From assembly GCA_036501365.1 (NCBI GenBank), contig DASYAL010000102.1, positions 1 to 64,000 on the forward strand: a DNA stretch of 64,000 nucleotides, written 5' to 3'. Shown in pieces: positions 43,896-52,345 of the stretch. The DNA comes from CAIKMD01 sp036501365. GTDB taxonomy: Bacteria; Pseudomonadota; Alphaproteobacteria; ATCC43930; CGMCC-115725. The notes beneath the pieces are model-generated. The model did not search any database. It saw only the letters and a list, made by a program, of their open reading frames with translations, and was not told the origin of the DNA. Both the position numbers and the translations under genes were made by a program. Numbering within the stretch: the first letter of the stretch is position 1; each line of letters starts with the position of its first letter.

Positions 43896-45698
43896 ATGAC
43901 CGATCTTCGGCATATCCGAAACTTCGCTATCATCGCGCATATCGACCACGGCAAGTCGACGCTTGCCGACCGGTTGATTCAATATTGCGGCGGTTTGAGC
44001 GAGCGCGAGATGCGCGACCAGGTGCTCGATTCGATGGATATCGAGCGCGAGCGCGGCATCACGATCAAGGCGCAGACCGTGCGCCTTTCCTACAAGGCGA
44101 AGAACGGCGAGAGCTACGAGCTCAACCTCATGGACACGCCCGGCCATGTCGACTTCGCCTATGAGGTGAGCCGCTCGCTCGCCGCTTGCGAAGGCTCGTT
44201 GCTGGTGGTCGATGCCAGCCAGGGCGTCGAGGCGCAGACCCTCGCCAACGTCTATCAGGCGATCGATGCCGGGCACGAGATCGTGCCGGTCTTGAACAAG
44301 ATCGATCTGCCGGCCGCCGAGCCCGAGCGGGTCAAAGAGCAGATCGAGGACGTGATCGGCCTCGACGCCTCGGGCGCGATCGAGATCTCTGCCAAGACCG
44401 GCCTCAACATCGAAGGCGTGCTTGAGGCGCTGGTCGAACGCTTGCCGCCGCCGACCGGCGATGCCGAGGCGCCGCTGAAGGCGTTGCTGGTGGACAGCTG
44501 GTACGATCCCTACCTCGGCGTCGTCACGCTGGTGCGGGTGAAGGACGGCGCCCTGAAAGCCGGGATCAAGATCAGGCTGATGGCGACCGGCGCGAGCCAT
44601 GCCGTCGAGCGCGTCGGCGTGTTCACGCCGAAAGCGACACCGATGCCGGAGCTCGGGCCCGGCGAGATCGGCTTCATCACCGCCGGTATCAAGACGGTCG
44701 CAGATTGCAAGATCGGCGACACCATCACCGAAGAGCGCCGTCCGGCGGCCGAGCCGCTGCCCGGCTTCAAGCCGGTCCAGCCGGTGGTGTTCTGCGGGCT
44801 TTTTCCCACCGACGCCGCCGATTACGAAAAGCTCCGCGACAGCCTCGCCAAGCTGCGCCTCAACGATGCCAGCTTCGAATACGAGCCCGAGACTTCGGTC
44901 GCGCTCGGCTTCGGCTATCGCTGCGGCTTTCTCGGCCTCTTGCACCTGGAGATCATCCAGGAGCGCTTGCAGCGCGAATTCGATCTCGATCTTATCGCGA
45001 CCGCGCCGTCGGTCGTCTATCACATCCAGCTCACCAACGGCAAAACGATGATGCTGCACAATCCGGTGGACATGCCGGATCCGGTGCGCATCGACCATAT
45101 CGAAGAGCCGTGGATCAAGGCCACGATCCTGGTGCCCGACGACTATCTCGGCAGCATCCTGGCGCTGTGCGAGGAGCGGCGCGGCATCCAGATCGAGCTG
45201 ACCTATGCCGGCAAGCGCGCGATGTTGATCTATCGCCTGCCGCTGAACGAGGTGGTGTTCGATTTCTACGACCGGCTGAAATCGGTCAGCCGCGGCTATG
45301 CCAGCTTCGACTATCAGCTCGACGGCTACCAGGAGGGCGACCTGGTCCTGCTCAACATCCTGGTCAACGGCGATCCGGTCGACGCGCTCGCGATCATCGT
45401 CCATCGCTCCAACGCCGAACGCCGCGGTCGCGCGCTCTGCGAGCGGTTGAAGGAGCTGATCCCGCGTCAGCTATTCCTGATCGCCATTCAGGCGGCGATC
45501 GGCGGCAAGGTGATCGCGCGCGAGACGGTGAAGGCGCTGCGCAAGGACGTGCTTGCCAAATGCTATGGCGGCGATATCACGCGCAAGCGCAAGCTGCTTG
45601 AGAAGCAAAAGGAAGGCCGCAAGCGGATGCGCCAATACGGCAAAGTCGAGATTCCGCAATCCGCTTTCCTCGCCGCCCTCAAAATGGGTGACGAGTAG
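43896..45698 (+). CDS. lepA: Elongation factor 4 (LepA GTPase)
   Basis: Ribosome-associated GTPase that back-translocates or remodels stalled ribosomes, 600 residues. G1 is AHIDHGKSTLADRL, G2 is in RERGITIKAQTVRL, G3 is DTPGHVDFAYEVSRS and G4 is NKIDLPAAEPE. EF-G-like domains III and V follow (GYRCGFLGLLHLEIIQERLQ), and the LepA-specific C-terminal domain ends in GKVEIPQSAFLAALKMGD. No Shine-Dalgarno is visible because palindrome B lies right before the ATG. The stop is duplicated in tandem as MGDE-stop. Confidence 0.97.
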   Translation: MTDLRHIRNFAIIAHIDHGKSTLADRLIQYCGGLSEREMRDQVLDSMDIERERGITIKAQTVRLSYKAKNGESYELNLMDTPGHVDFAYEVSRSLAACEGSLLVVDASQGVEAQTLANVYQAIDAGHEIVPVLNKIDLPAAEPERVKEQIEDVIGLDASGAIEISAKTGLNIEGVLEALVERLPPPTGDAEAPLKALLVDSWYDPYLGVVTLVRVKDGALKAGIKIRLMATGASHAVERVGVFTPKATPMPELGPGEIGFITAGIKTVADCKIGDTITEERRPAAEPLPGFKPVQPVVFCGLFPTDAADYEKLRDSLAKLRLNDASFEYEPETSVALGFGYRCGFLGLLHLEIIQERLQREFDLDLIATAPSVVYHIQLTNGKTMMLHNPVDMPDPVRIDHIEEPWIKATILVPDDYLGSILALCEERRGIQIELTYAGKRAMLIYRLPLNEVVFDFYDRLKSVSRGYASFDYQLDGYQEGDLVLLNILVNGDPVDALAIIVHRSNAERRGRALCERLKELIPRQLFLIAIQAAIGGKVIARETVKALRKDVLAKCYGGDITRKRKLLEKQKEGRKRMRQYGKVEIPQSAFLAALKMGDE

Positions 45699-45720
45699 AT
45701 GGGCGACGAGTAGCGCACGC

Positions 45721-46020
45721 CTACTGGAAACGCCGGCGCTTCGCCTCGCGGCTCGACCACAGCAGATAGAGTGCCACCAGCAACAGAATCGGGCCGGCCC
45801 AGAGCGAGAGGATGGGCGAGAGCACCAGCCGCCACAGCCACGGTATGGTGCCAAGTACCGCGCCGCGGAACAGACCGAGGCTGTGGCTGCTCAGATCGAA
45901 CCACAGGCTGTTGAAGCTTTGCGGCGTCATCGCCCCGGTCGCGTACCAGGCAATCCCATCGCGCACCAGCACCGCGCCGGCGGCGAGGAGGAACACCCAG
46001 CCGAAAAGTCGCCCGATCAT
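45721..46020 (-). CDS. Small multispanning membrane protein (99 residues), unknown function
   Basis: A 99-residue hydrophobic protein with about two or three transmembrane segments: an N-terminal helix (LFGWVFLLAAGAVLVRDGIA), a middle FRGAVLGTIPWLWRLVLSPI region, and a C-terminal helix (AGPILLLVALYLLWSSREAK) with a basic tail. Small uncharacterised membrane proteins of this shape are common in alphaproteobacteria. It converges on lepA with a 22-bp gap. Confidence 0.7.
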   Translation of the reverse strand: MIGRLFGWVFLLAAGAVLVRDGIAWYATGAMTPQSFNSLWFDLSSHSLGLFRGAVLGTIPWLWRLVLSPILSLWAGPILLLVALYLLWSSREAKRRRFQ

Positions 46021-46151
46021 CGGCGCATCGTGAACGAGGTTTAACGTGGGCGCAACAGCGATAGGCTTGAAATCGCCCAGCTTTGAAGATTTGTGACTCG
46101 AAGCTTGATAGGGTTAAGGCGCGGTAAGAAGATCGGAAACGGGAGCGGCGC

Positions 46152-47189
46152 ATGCGCAAGACGATCGGGCTGGGGCTCTTCATCGCGTTGCTGCTCGCGG
46201 GGCCGGCGGCGATGCCGGCCCGAGCCGCCGATCCGATCGCCGACTTCTATCACGGCAAGACCATCCGCATCATCGTCGGCTTCGGCGCCGGCGACGGCTT
46301 CGATCTCTATGCGCGACTGCTGGGGCAGTTCATGGGCGCGCATATCCCCGGCAATCCGACGATCCTCGTGCAGAACATGCCGGGCGCCGGCAGCCTCGTC
46401 GCGCTCAACTACGTGAGCAACGCAGTGCCGCGCGACGGCACGGCCCTCGGCATGGTCAACCCGGTGGTGATCGTCCAGCATCTGCTTCAGCCCGAGGTCG
46501 CGAAGTTCGATCCGCTGACCATGAACTGGATCGGCAGCATGACCACGGATTACTACACCTGCGGCTTCTGGACCGATAAGCCGGTGACGCTCGCGGATCT
46601 CGAAGCGAAGCATTTCACGGTCGGCAGCACCGCGACCACCGGCGGCACCTATGCCGGCGACCGCGTTTTCGAGGCGGTGCTGCATCTCGATTTCAAGATC
46701 GTGCCCGGCTACACCAACCTCGGTGAGCTGCGCGAGGCGTCGGAACGCGGCGAGGTTGAGGGCTTTTGCGGCGTCATGGCGATGACCTTGAAATCGACCT
46801 TTTGGCCGACCTTCGTCGCCAAGCAATTGCAGATACCGGTGGCCGCGACGCTCGCCCCCGATCCCGATCTGCCCAACATCCCCAACGCTTTCGACCTGGT
46901 GAAATCGGATCAGGATCGGCAGTTGCTGCTGCTGCTCGCGGGCCCTTGGTATTTCGGGCGGCCTTTCATGGCTCCGCCGGACGTTCCGGCCGCTCGGCTC
47001 GCAGCATTGCGGGCCGCCTTCGATGTCTCGATGGCTGATCCCGCGCTCCTCGCCGAGGCCACGAAAGAGCAGATGGAGATTCATCCCCTCACAGGCACGC
47101 AGATCGTCGACACGATCAAGAAAATCGACGACGTGCCGCCGTCAGTGATCAGCCGCGCCAAACCGATGTTCGGCGTCGGCGCCGACTGA
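46152..47189 (+). CDS. Tripartite tricarboxylate transporter-type substrate-binding protein (TctC/Bug family)
   Basis: Periplasmic binding protein, 345 residues, with a signal peptide (TIGLGLFIALLLAGPAAMPA, cleavage near ARA-AD). It has the Bug-family FYHGKTIRIIVGFGAGDGFD glycine-rich loop and NMPGAGSLVALNYVSNAVPR. Most relatives bind carboxylates or amides. The TctAB membrane partners are absent from the window. It is convergent with the LLM oxidoreductase gene, 12 bp away at the 3' ends, hinting at a small catabolic locus. Confidence 0.86.
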   Translation: MRKTIGLGLFIALLLAGPAAMPARAADPIADFYHGKTIRIIVGFGAGDGFDLYARLLGQFMGAHIPGNPTILVQNMPGAGSLVALNYVSNAVPRDGTALGMVNPVVIVQHLLQPEVAKFDPLTMNWIGSMTTDYYTCGFWTDKPVTLADLEAKHFTVGSTATTGGTYAGDRVFEAVLHLDFKIVPGYTNLGELREASERGEVEGFCGVMAMTLKSTFWPTFVAKQLQIPVAATLAPDPDLPNIPNAFDLVKSDQDRQLLLLLAGPWYFGRPFMAPPDVPAARLAALRAAFDVSMADPALLAEATKEQMEIHPLTGTQIVDTIKKIDDVPPSVISRAKPMFGVGAD

Positions 47190-47201
47190 GCCGCCGTCGC
47201 C

Positions 47202-48371
47202 CTATTCCGCGGCGGCGCGCGCGACCTTCAATGGCCGTGTGCGCGGCAGGTCCTTGATCTGCGGATAGACCTCGCGCGCAAAGAGCGTCATCGCCTTGAC
47301 CGTGCGTGCATGATCCATGAAGCCGGCATGGTCCATCATCAACAGATGATCGAAACCGCCGACGCGTTCGTAGAAGCGCTTGATTTGCTTCACGACATTG
47401 TCGGGCGTGCCGCAGATGAGGATGCCCTGCTCGCGCAGATCGTCGACGCTGGCGCTGCGCGCGTTGCGGACATTGGCGTTCTGCGCCGCGCGGATCGCCG
47501 CGACATTCGCCGCCACCGGCATATAGCCGGGTGGGTTGCGGAAATGCGGCTCGGCCTTGGGGGCGGTCAGGTACCAGCGCAGCTCGTCCGCGCCTTTCAG
47601 CGCCTCGCTTTCGGAATCGGCGGTATGGACCAGCGGCATATAGGCGCAACCGCCGCCGCCCGGCAGCCCGTGCTCGACGAAATGCGCACGATAGGTGTCG
47701 AAGAGCGGCTTCACCTTGGAATAAGCCAGCAAGAAGTTCGCGAACACCCAGCCGCGCTCGGCGCAACGTTTCGGCGTCTCCAGATCGCTCGAGCCTGTTA
47801 TCCAGATCTGCGGATGTGGCGTCTGCAGTGGCCGCGGCCAGACATTGATGCTGCGGCGATGCCAGAAGCGGCCTTCGTAATTGAAGGGCGCGTCGACCGC
47901 CTGCCACGCCTTGATGACCAGATCGACGCCGTCCCAGAGCCGCTCGCCGGTCTGGGTTGGATTGGTATTGGCGGCATAGACCTCGTAGGGCACGCCGCGC
48001 ACGAAGCCGCATTCCAAGCGCCCGCGCGAGATGCAATCGACCATCGCCATCTCCTCGGCGACGCGGATCGGATCGTTGCGATGGCCGATCGGATTGCCGA
48101 GCAGGCAGATGCGGGCGTTCTTCGTCTGCCGCGCCAGGATCGCGGCGGTTAAGGGCGCGCAGGTGTCGATGCAGCTCGGCGTCTGATGGTGTTCGTTGAG
48201 CATCAGGTCGAGGCCGAGCTCGTCGGCGATCATGTGCTCGTCGAGATAGCGGTTGTAGAGTTCGGCGCCGGTCTTCGGGTCGAAATGCCGATTCGGCAAG
48301 TTGATGCGCGTCGCGGGCTCGTCGGGCGGATAATGCGGATAGGGCATTTCCGTGAAGTGCCAAGCTCTCAT
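47202..48371 (-). CDS. LLM class flavin-dependent oxidoreductase
   Basis: Luciferase-like (TIM-barrel) FMN-dependent monooxygenase of 389 residues. Typical features: LGLDLMLNEHHQTPSCIDTC near residue 52, LLGNPIGHRNDPIRVAEEMA, MVDCISRGRLECGFVRGVPY and PQIWITGSSD. Relatives oxidise alkanes, sulfonates or nitrogen heterocycles. The substrate is unknown. It follows an alpha/beta hydrolase gene by 10 bp on the same strand, so the pair may process one compound, with the TctC-type protein nearby for uptake (inference). Confidence 0.87.
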   Translation of the reverse strand: MRAWHFTEMPYPHYPPDEPATRINLPNRHFDPKTGAELYNRYLDEHMIADELGLDLMLNEHHQTPSCIDTCAPLTAAILARQTKNARICLLGNPIGHRNDPIRVAEEMAMVDCISRGRLECGFVRGVPYEVYAANTNPTQTGERLWDGVDLVIKAWQAVDAPFNYEGRFWHRRSINVWPRPLQTPHPQIWITGSSDLETPKRCAERGWVFANFLLAYSKVKPLFDTYRAHFVEHGLPGGGGCAYMPLVHTADSESEALKGADELRWYLTAPKAEPHFRNPPGYMPVAANVAAIRAAQNANVRNARSASVDDLREQGILICGTPDNVVKQIKRFYERVGGFDHLLMMDHAGFMDHARTVKAMTLFAREVYPQIKDLPRTRPLKVARAAAE

Positions 48372-48381
48372 GATCGGCCTC

Positions 48382-49167
48382 TCATGACGCGGCTCCTGCC
48401 AGGAACGGGCTTACGTGGCGCAAGACGGCGTCCGGCTGCTCGAGATGCGGATAATGCGCTGCATCGGCGATGGTCATGACGCGCGCGCCCGGGATCAGCT
48501 TGGCATAGCCGCGCGCATAATCGGCGCCAGCAATACCGTCTTCTTCGCCCCAGAGCAGCAGCGTCGGCGCGGCGACGCGATAGAGCAGGTGCTTCAGCTT
48601 GGGATTGTGCAGATAAGGCTCCCAGCCGAAGCGCGCGAAGGATTCGAGATTGCGTGTAAGGCGGCCGAGCTCGTCGTCGCCCATCGCCGCCATGTCGCGC
48701 TTGCCCTTTTCAGAATCGCGCCATTTCAGCGCCTCGCGCTTTTGCGGCGGGAGCTGCCAGAGATCGACGAAATCGCGCTCGCTCGGCCTGCCGAGCTTGA
48801 CGCCATAGGGAGCGATCAGCACCAGGCGCGCGAAGCAGGCGTCGTCCTTAATCGCCATCTCGGCGGCGATCCAGCCGCCGAGCGAGCAACCGATCGCCGG
48901 TACACGGCCGAGGCCTAGCTTCTTCAGCAACGACAGCAGGAGATAGGCGACGTCGCTCGGTGCGGTCAGCCAGTCCGGCCGGCTCGAGCGGCCGAAGCCG
49001 GGCGGCGAGGGAATGATCACCTCAAAACGCTCGGCCAAGCCGGCAACGAAGGCGGACTCGGCTTCGAGCATGTCTTCGCCCGGCAGGAACAGCAACGGTT
49101 GGCCGGTGCCGCGGCGCGCCACCTCGATCTCGGCGTCGCCAACGGCGATCAACGCTTCACCTGCCAT
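48382..49167 (-). CDS. Alpha/beta hydrolase
   Basis: A 261-residue alpha/beta hydrolase fold protein. The nucleophile Ser is in IGCSLGGWIAAEMAI, the oxyanion-side segment is PLLFLPGEDMLEA, the acid region is LLWGEEDGIAGAD, and the catalytic His is in ADAAHYPHLEQPD. It resembles C-C hydrolases and esterases of aromatic catabolism. It is followed by the LLM oxidoreductase gene, 10 bp downstream. Confidence 0.86.
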   Translation of the reverse strand: MAGEALIAVGDAEIEVARRGTGQPLLFLPGEDMLEAESAFVAGLAERFEVIIPSPPGFGRSSRPDWLTAPSDVAYLLLSLLKKLGLGRVPAIGCSLGGWIAAEMAIKDDACFARLVLIAPYGVKLGRPSERDFVDLWQLPPQKREALKWRDSEKGKRDMAAMGDDELGRLTRNLESFARFGWEPYLHNPKLKHLLYRVAAPTLLLWGEEDGIAGADYARGYAKLIPGARVMTIADAAHYPHLEQPDAVLRHVSPFLAGAAS

Positions 49168-49291
49168 GCTGCCCGATCACTCCGCGCTTTTCTTCTGACA
49201 GCCATCGTGGTTCATGGCGAGGCGTAGCGCAAGCCGCGCGGGTTGCGACGCTTTCGGCGCTTCGCTAATTTGCCGCGATCCCAAAGGCGCT

Positions 49292-49381
49292 GGAGGGGTG
49301 GCCGAGCGGTTGAAGGCGCACGCTTGGAAAGCGTGTTTACGGGAAACCGTAACGCGGGTTCGAATCCCGCTCCCTCCGCCA
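49292..49381 (+). tRNA. tRNA-Ser (anticodon GGA)
   Basis: A 90-nt class II tRNA with encoded CCA. The acceptor GGAGGGG pairs with CTCCCTCC-type 3' strand, the anticodon stem CACGC/GCGTG closes the loop TTGGAAA, giving GGA for UCC and UCU, and a long variable arm (TTTACGGGAAACCGTAAC) forms an extra hairpin. tRNA-Ser genes are frequent integration sites; the aryl-polyene-like cluster begins about 335 bp downstream. Confidence 0.96.
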
Positions 49382-49720
49382 ATGCGCTTACGGGGACATC
49401 GCCGAATTTACCGGTGTATCACCAGAAGTACCTATAAAACCCGCACTTCTTCACATTTCAATTTGGACCGGCTTTTCGACGTCCGACACAATTCAGGTCT
49501 CGGACGCGGGAAAACCGAGGCAGATTTTTGGTATCGGCCAGCAAAAGTCGAGGACGGTGAACCAGCAGGCAGCGGCGAGTATTGGCTGCGCAAATTCGTT
49601 GAACGGCTATTCATCTTCCGTCTTTCGCGGTCGGAGGCTGGCTGCTATGTTCTTCTCAAGGAACCGAAATCGCGCTTTTGCGAAGCACCGTTCTCGGTGC
49701 TGATCAGGAAAAAAAAGTGA
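49382..49720 (+). CDS. Possible small gene of unknown function between tRNA-Ser and the ACP gene
   Basis: An open frame of 112 codons from the ATG immediately after the tRNA CCA end to TGA at 49718-49720. The stop overlaps the ACP GTG start as GTGA, the same 4-bp coupling used between most genes of the cluster, which is the main reason to consider it. A shorter start (TTG near LDRLFDV) is possible. The composition is less GC-rich than its neighbours and there is no recognised domain; the C-terminal part is basic and Phe/Leu-rich. It could equally be non-coding leader for the operon. Confidence 0.25.
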   Translation: MRLRGHRRIYRCITRSTYKTRTSSHFNLDRLFDVRHNSGLGRGKTEADFWYRPAKVEDGEPAGSGEYWLRKFVERLFIFRLSRSEAGCYVLLKEPKSRFCEAPFSVLIRKKK

Positions 49721-49998
49721 CACCGCCTGGGACAAATCCGCAGACTGCGCAGGAAGGCGAATTGGCCGATCTCATCGTAAGGACCCTCAACCTCGAGGTG
49801 ACGCCTGCGAGCATCGAGCCGACGGCTCCCCTCTACGGCGAAGGGCTTGGGCTCGATTCGATCGACATTCTCGAGGTCGCGCTTGCCGTGTCGAAGACGT
49901 TCGGGGTCAAACTGCGCGCTGACGACAAGAAGAATGTCGTGATTTTCGGATGCCTTCGCAGTCTCAGCGAGTACATCCAGCAGCATCGCGCGGCCTAA
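49717..49998 (+). CDS. Acyl carrier protein, ApeE-like
   Basis: A 93-residue acyl carrier protein. Ser48 in GEGLGLDSIDILE is the phosphopantetheine site. The GEGLGLDSID pattern and the C-terminal LRSLSEYIQQH resemble carriers of aryl polyene clusters. GTG 49717 has AGGA seven bases upstream. It would carry the growing polyene chain, being loaded by the ligase two genes downstream and extended by the ketosynthase. It is the only ACP found in the window, whereas known APE systems use two. Confidence 0.88.
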   Translation: MTPPGTNPQTAQEGELADLIVRTLNLEVTPASIEPTAPLYGEGLGLDSIDILEVALAVSKTFGVKLRADDKKNVVIFGCLRSLSEYIQQHRAA

Positions 49999-50660
49999 TG
50001 GCTCGCGGCGTCGCGTCCGCGGGAAAAATCGTCGCCATCGCATTGATCCTTATGGCGCCGCTGGCGATCCATGCGGCGATCGCCAGCGCCGCCTGGACGC
50101 CCCTCATCGTCGTCATCCCCATCGTCCAGTTGGCCCTCGTCGGCGGCATCATCGTCATGCGCGATCGCACGCGCCTCAAGTGGCTGGGACCTCTCGCCCT
50201 GCTGCTCGCAGTCGTCGTGATCTGGGCCGCCCGCGCCGGCATCAGCCTCACCGCTCTGCCCGGTATTCCGCACGCGATCGCCTATGCGACGCTGCTTTGC
50301 GTTTTCGGCTACACGCTACTTCCGGATCATGAGGCGATCCTGACCCGCGTGGTCAATGCCGTCCGCGGACCGCTACCGCCGGCGCTGATCGTCCATACGC
50401 GCCGAGTGACCTTCGCCTGGTGCGGCTTTTTCGCGGCGCAGCTCGTCGCCTCGGTCGCGCTCTATCTCTTTGCACCGCTCGAGGTCTGGTCGTTTTTCAT
50501 CAACGTGCTGAATTTCCCCTTGGTGGTCCTGATGTTCGTCGTCGAGGGACTCTACCGTTTTCTCCGCTTCCGCGATTTTCCGATGGACAGGCTGTCCGAC
50601 ATAACGCGGGTCGTTGCCAAGACGATGGAGCGGAGACCACGCCAAGTCGACACCGTTTGA
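49998..50660 (+). CDS. COG4648-like integral membrane protein (APE cluster)
   Basis: A hydrophobic protein of 220 residues with roughly six membrane segments (VASAGKIVAIALILMAPLAI, WTPLIVVIPIVQLALVGGII, LGPLALLLAVVVIWAARAGI, IPHAIAYATLLCVFGYTLLP, WCGFFAAQLVASVALYLFAP and LNFPLVVLMFVVEGLYRF). It matches the unnamed membrane protein usually present after the ACP in aryl polyene operons (ApeG-like). Its role in polyene export or lipid attachment is unknown. ATG 49998 overlaps the ACP stop by one base. Confidence 0.8.
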   Translation: MARGVASAGKIVAIALILMAPLAIHAAIASAAWTPLIVVIPIVQLALVGGIIVMRDRTRLKWLGPLALLLAVVVIWAARAGISLTALPGIPHAIAYATLLCVFGYTLLPDHEAILTRVVNAVRGPLPPALIVHTRRVTFAWCGFFAAQLVASVALYLFAPLEVWSFFINVLNFPLVVLMFVVEGLYRFLRFRDFPMDRLSDITRVVAKTMERRPRQVDTV

Positions 50661-50693
50661 GGTTTCTTGTCGGGTGGGGCAACCCTATCGCCG

Positions 50694-52031
50694 ATGACGA
50701 CCGCCTTTCCGTTCATCCGCCCCGCGCGCCTCGGCTTGCCGCTCGCCATCGGCCCTTCAGGACCGGTCAGCTTCGAGAAATTCCTCGGCGATGTCGCTGC
50801 CTTGGCGCACTTGTTGCCGCGCCATCGCCACATCGTCAATCTCTGTTCCGATCGCTACCGGTTCAGCGTCGCTCTCGCCGCCGCATTGCTGCGCGAGCAA
50901 GTAACGGTCTTGCCGCCCGGCGACAGCCCGGCCGTGCTCGGCGGTGTCGTCGCGGAATTCGATGACCTCTATGCGCTCCACGATGATGCTGCGCCGACGC
51001 TCGCCATCCCCGCGATGGCTTATCCGCGGGCGAGCGAACACGGAAGCCCCGCCGCCGTTCCGCTGATCGCCGCCGATCAGCCCGCCATCATCCTTTTCAC
51101 CTCGGGTTCGACTGGCCGGCCGACGCCGCACCGGAAGAACTGGGGCTCGCTGGCGGGCAGCGCGCTCGCCGCGGGTTCGGCGCTCGGTGTCGGGGACATG
51201 CCGGGTGCGGCCGTGATCGGCACGGTGCCGCAGCAGCACAGTTACGGCTTCGAATCGACAGTAATGCTCCCGCTGCTTCACGGTTTGACCCTGCATCACA
51301 GCCGGCCGTTCTATCCGAGTGACATCGCTGTATCGATCGAGCGTGCGCCACGGCCGCGCATCCTCGTCACGACGCCGATCCATCTGCGCGCGATTGTCGT
51401 CGATCCCGGACAACTCCCACCGGTCGATCTCGTGGTGAGCGCGACCGCGCCGCTGTCGGTGTCGCTCGCCGCCGAGGCTGAGCGCCGCTTCGCCGCGCCC
51501 TTGCTCGAGATCTATGGCTGCTCGGAAGCAGGCCAATTGGCGACGCGCCGCACGGTGGCCGGCGACGAGTGGCAGTGCATGGAAGGCGTCGCGTTGCGCC
51601 AGAATGCGGCCGGAACCTGGGCGTCTGGCGCATCGATCGGAGGTGAGGTGCTGCTCGGCGACGTCATCGAGTTGCGCGCGCCCGATCGGTTTTGTCTTCG
51701 CGGCCGCACGGCGGATCTCGTTAACATCGCCGGCAAGCGCGCGTCGCTTGCACATCTTAACCATCATCTCCATTCGATCGACGGCGTCCAGGACGGCGTT
51801 TTCCTGATGCCGGAGGAGGGCGATGGCCCGGCCACTCGGTTGATGGCCGTGGTGGTCGCGCCCGAGTTGACCGCGGACGCGATCATGGCGGCGCTGCGCG
51901 AACGCATTGATCCCGCGTTCTTGCCTCGCCCGCTGCGACTGGTCGACGCCTTGCCTCGCAACGCGCTCGGGAAACTGACGCGCGATGCGGTCATGCGCCT
52001 AGTCGATCGAAACGCCCGACGGTCTTCGTGA
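50694..52031 (+). CDS. AMP-dependent acyl/aryl ligase, ApeH-like
   Basis: Adenylating enzyme of 445 residues. The A3 P-loop TSGSTG is at residues 136-141, A5 is EIYGCSEAGQ near residue 265, A7 lies around LRGRTADLVN and A10 LGKLTRDAVM holds the catalytic Lys near the C-terminus. In aryl polyene systems this ligase activates an aromatic acid (4-hydroxybenzoate or similar) and loads it on the ACP to start the polyene. Start ATG 50694; the stop overlaps the next gene GTG by 4 bp. Confidence 0.86.
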   Translation: MTTAFPFIRPARLGLPLAIGPSGPVSFEKFLGDVAALAHLLPRHRHIVNLCSDRYRFSVALAAALLREQVTVLPPGDSPAVLGGVVAEFDDLYALHDDAAPTLAIPAMAYPRASEHGSPAAVPLIAADQPAIILFTSGSTGRPTPHRKNWGSLAGSALAAGSALGVGDMPGAAVIGTVPQQHSYGFESTVMLPLLHGLTLHHSRPFYPSDIAVSIERAPRPRILVTTPIHLRAIVVDPGQLPPVDLVVSATAPLSVSLAAEAERRFAAPLLEIYGCSEAGQLATRRTVAGDEWQCMEGVALRQNAAGTWASGASIGGEVLLGDVIELRAPDRFCLRGRTADLVNIAGKRASLAHLNHHLHSIDGVQDGVFLMPEEGDGPATRLMAVVVAPELTADAIMAALRERIDPAFLPRPLRLVDALPRNALGKLTRDAVMRLVDRNARRSS

Positions 52032-52345
52032 GCGGCCCCGTGGATCAGGCCGTCGAAATTCGCTTTGCCGAAGACCACCCGACGGCGGCAGGCCATTTTC
52101 CCGGCAACCCGATCATTCCCGGTGCCGTGTTGCTCGACGCCGTGCTGCTGGCCCTCAGCGGCCGCGCAGCGGCGGGTTCCTGCACGATCAAGGCCGCGAA
52201 ATTTCTGCGGCCCGTGCGGCCTGGCGACCGGATGCGGATCGAGTGGGAGACGAAGGGCGACGCGATCCATTTCCGCTGCTTGCTTCCGGCCAGCCACCAG
52301 GTGGTCGCGACGGGTCAGTTGCGGCTCGGCGACAAGACGATATGA
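52028..52345 (+). CDS. ApeI-like 3-hydroxyacyl-ACP dehydratase
   Basis: A 105-residue hotdog-fold dehydratase. The HFPGNPIIPGAVLLD segment with His23 matches the FabA/FabZ-type active-site helix region of the ApeI family. It would eliminate water from the beta-hydroxyacyl-ACP intermediate to create the trans double bond, alternating with the ApeP-like enzyme or forming a heterodimer with it. It starts at GTG 52028 overlapping the ligase stop as GTGA. Confidence 0.85.
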   Translation: MSGPVDQAVEIRFAEDHPTAAGHFPGNPIIPGAVLLDAVLLALSGRAAAGSCTIKAAKFLRPVRPGDRMRIEWETKGDAIHFRCLLPASHQVVATGQLRLGDKTI

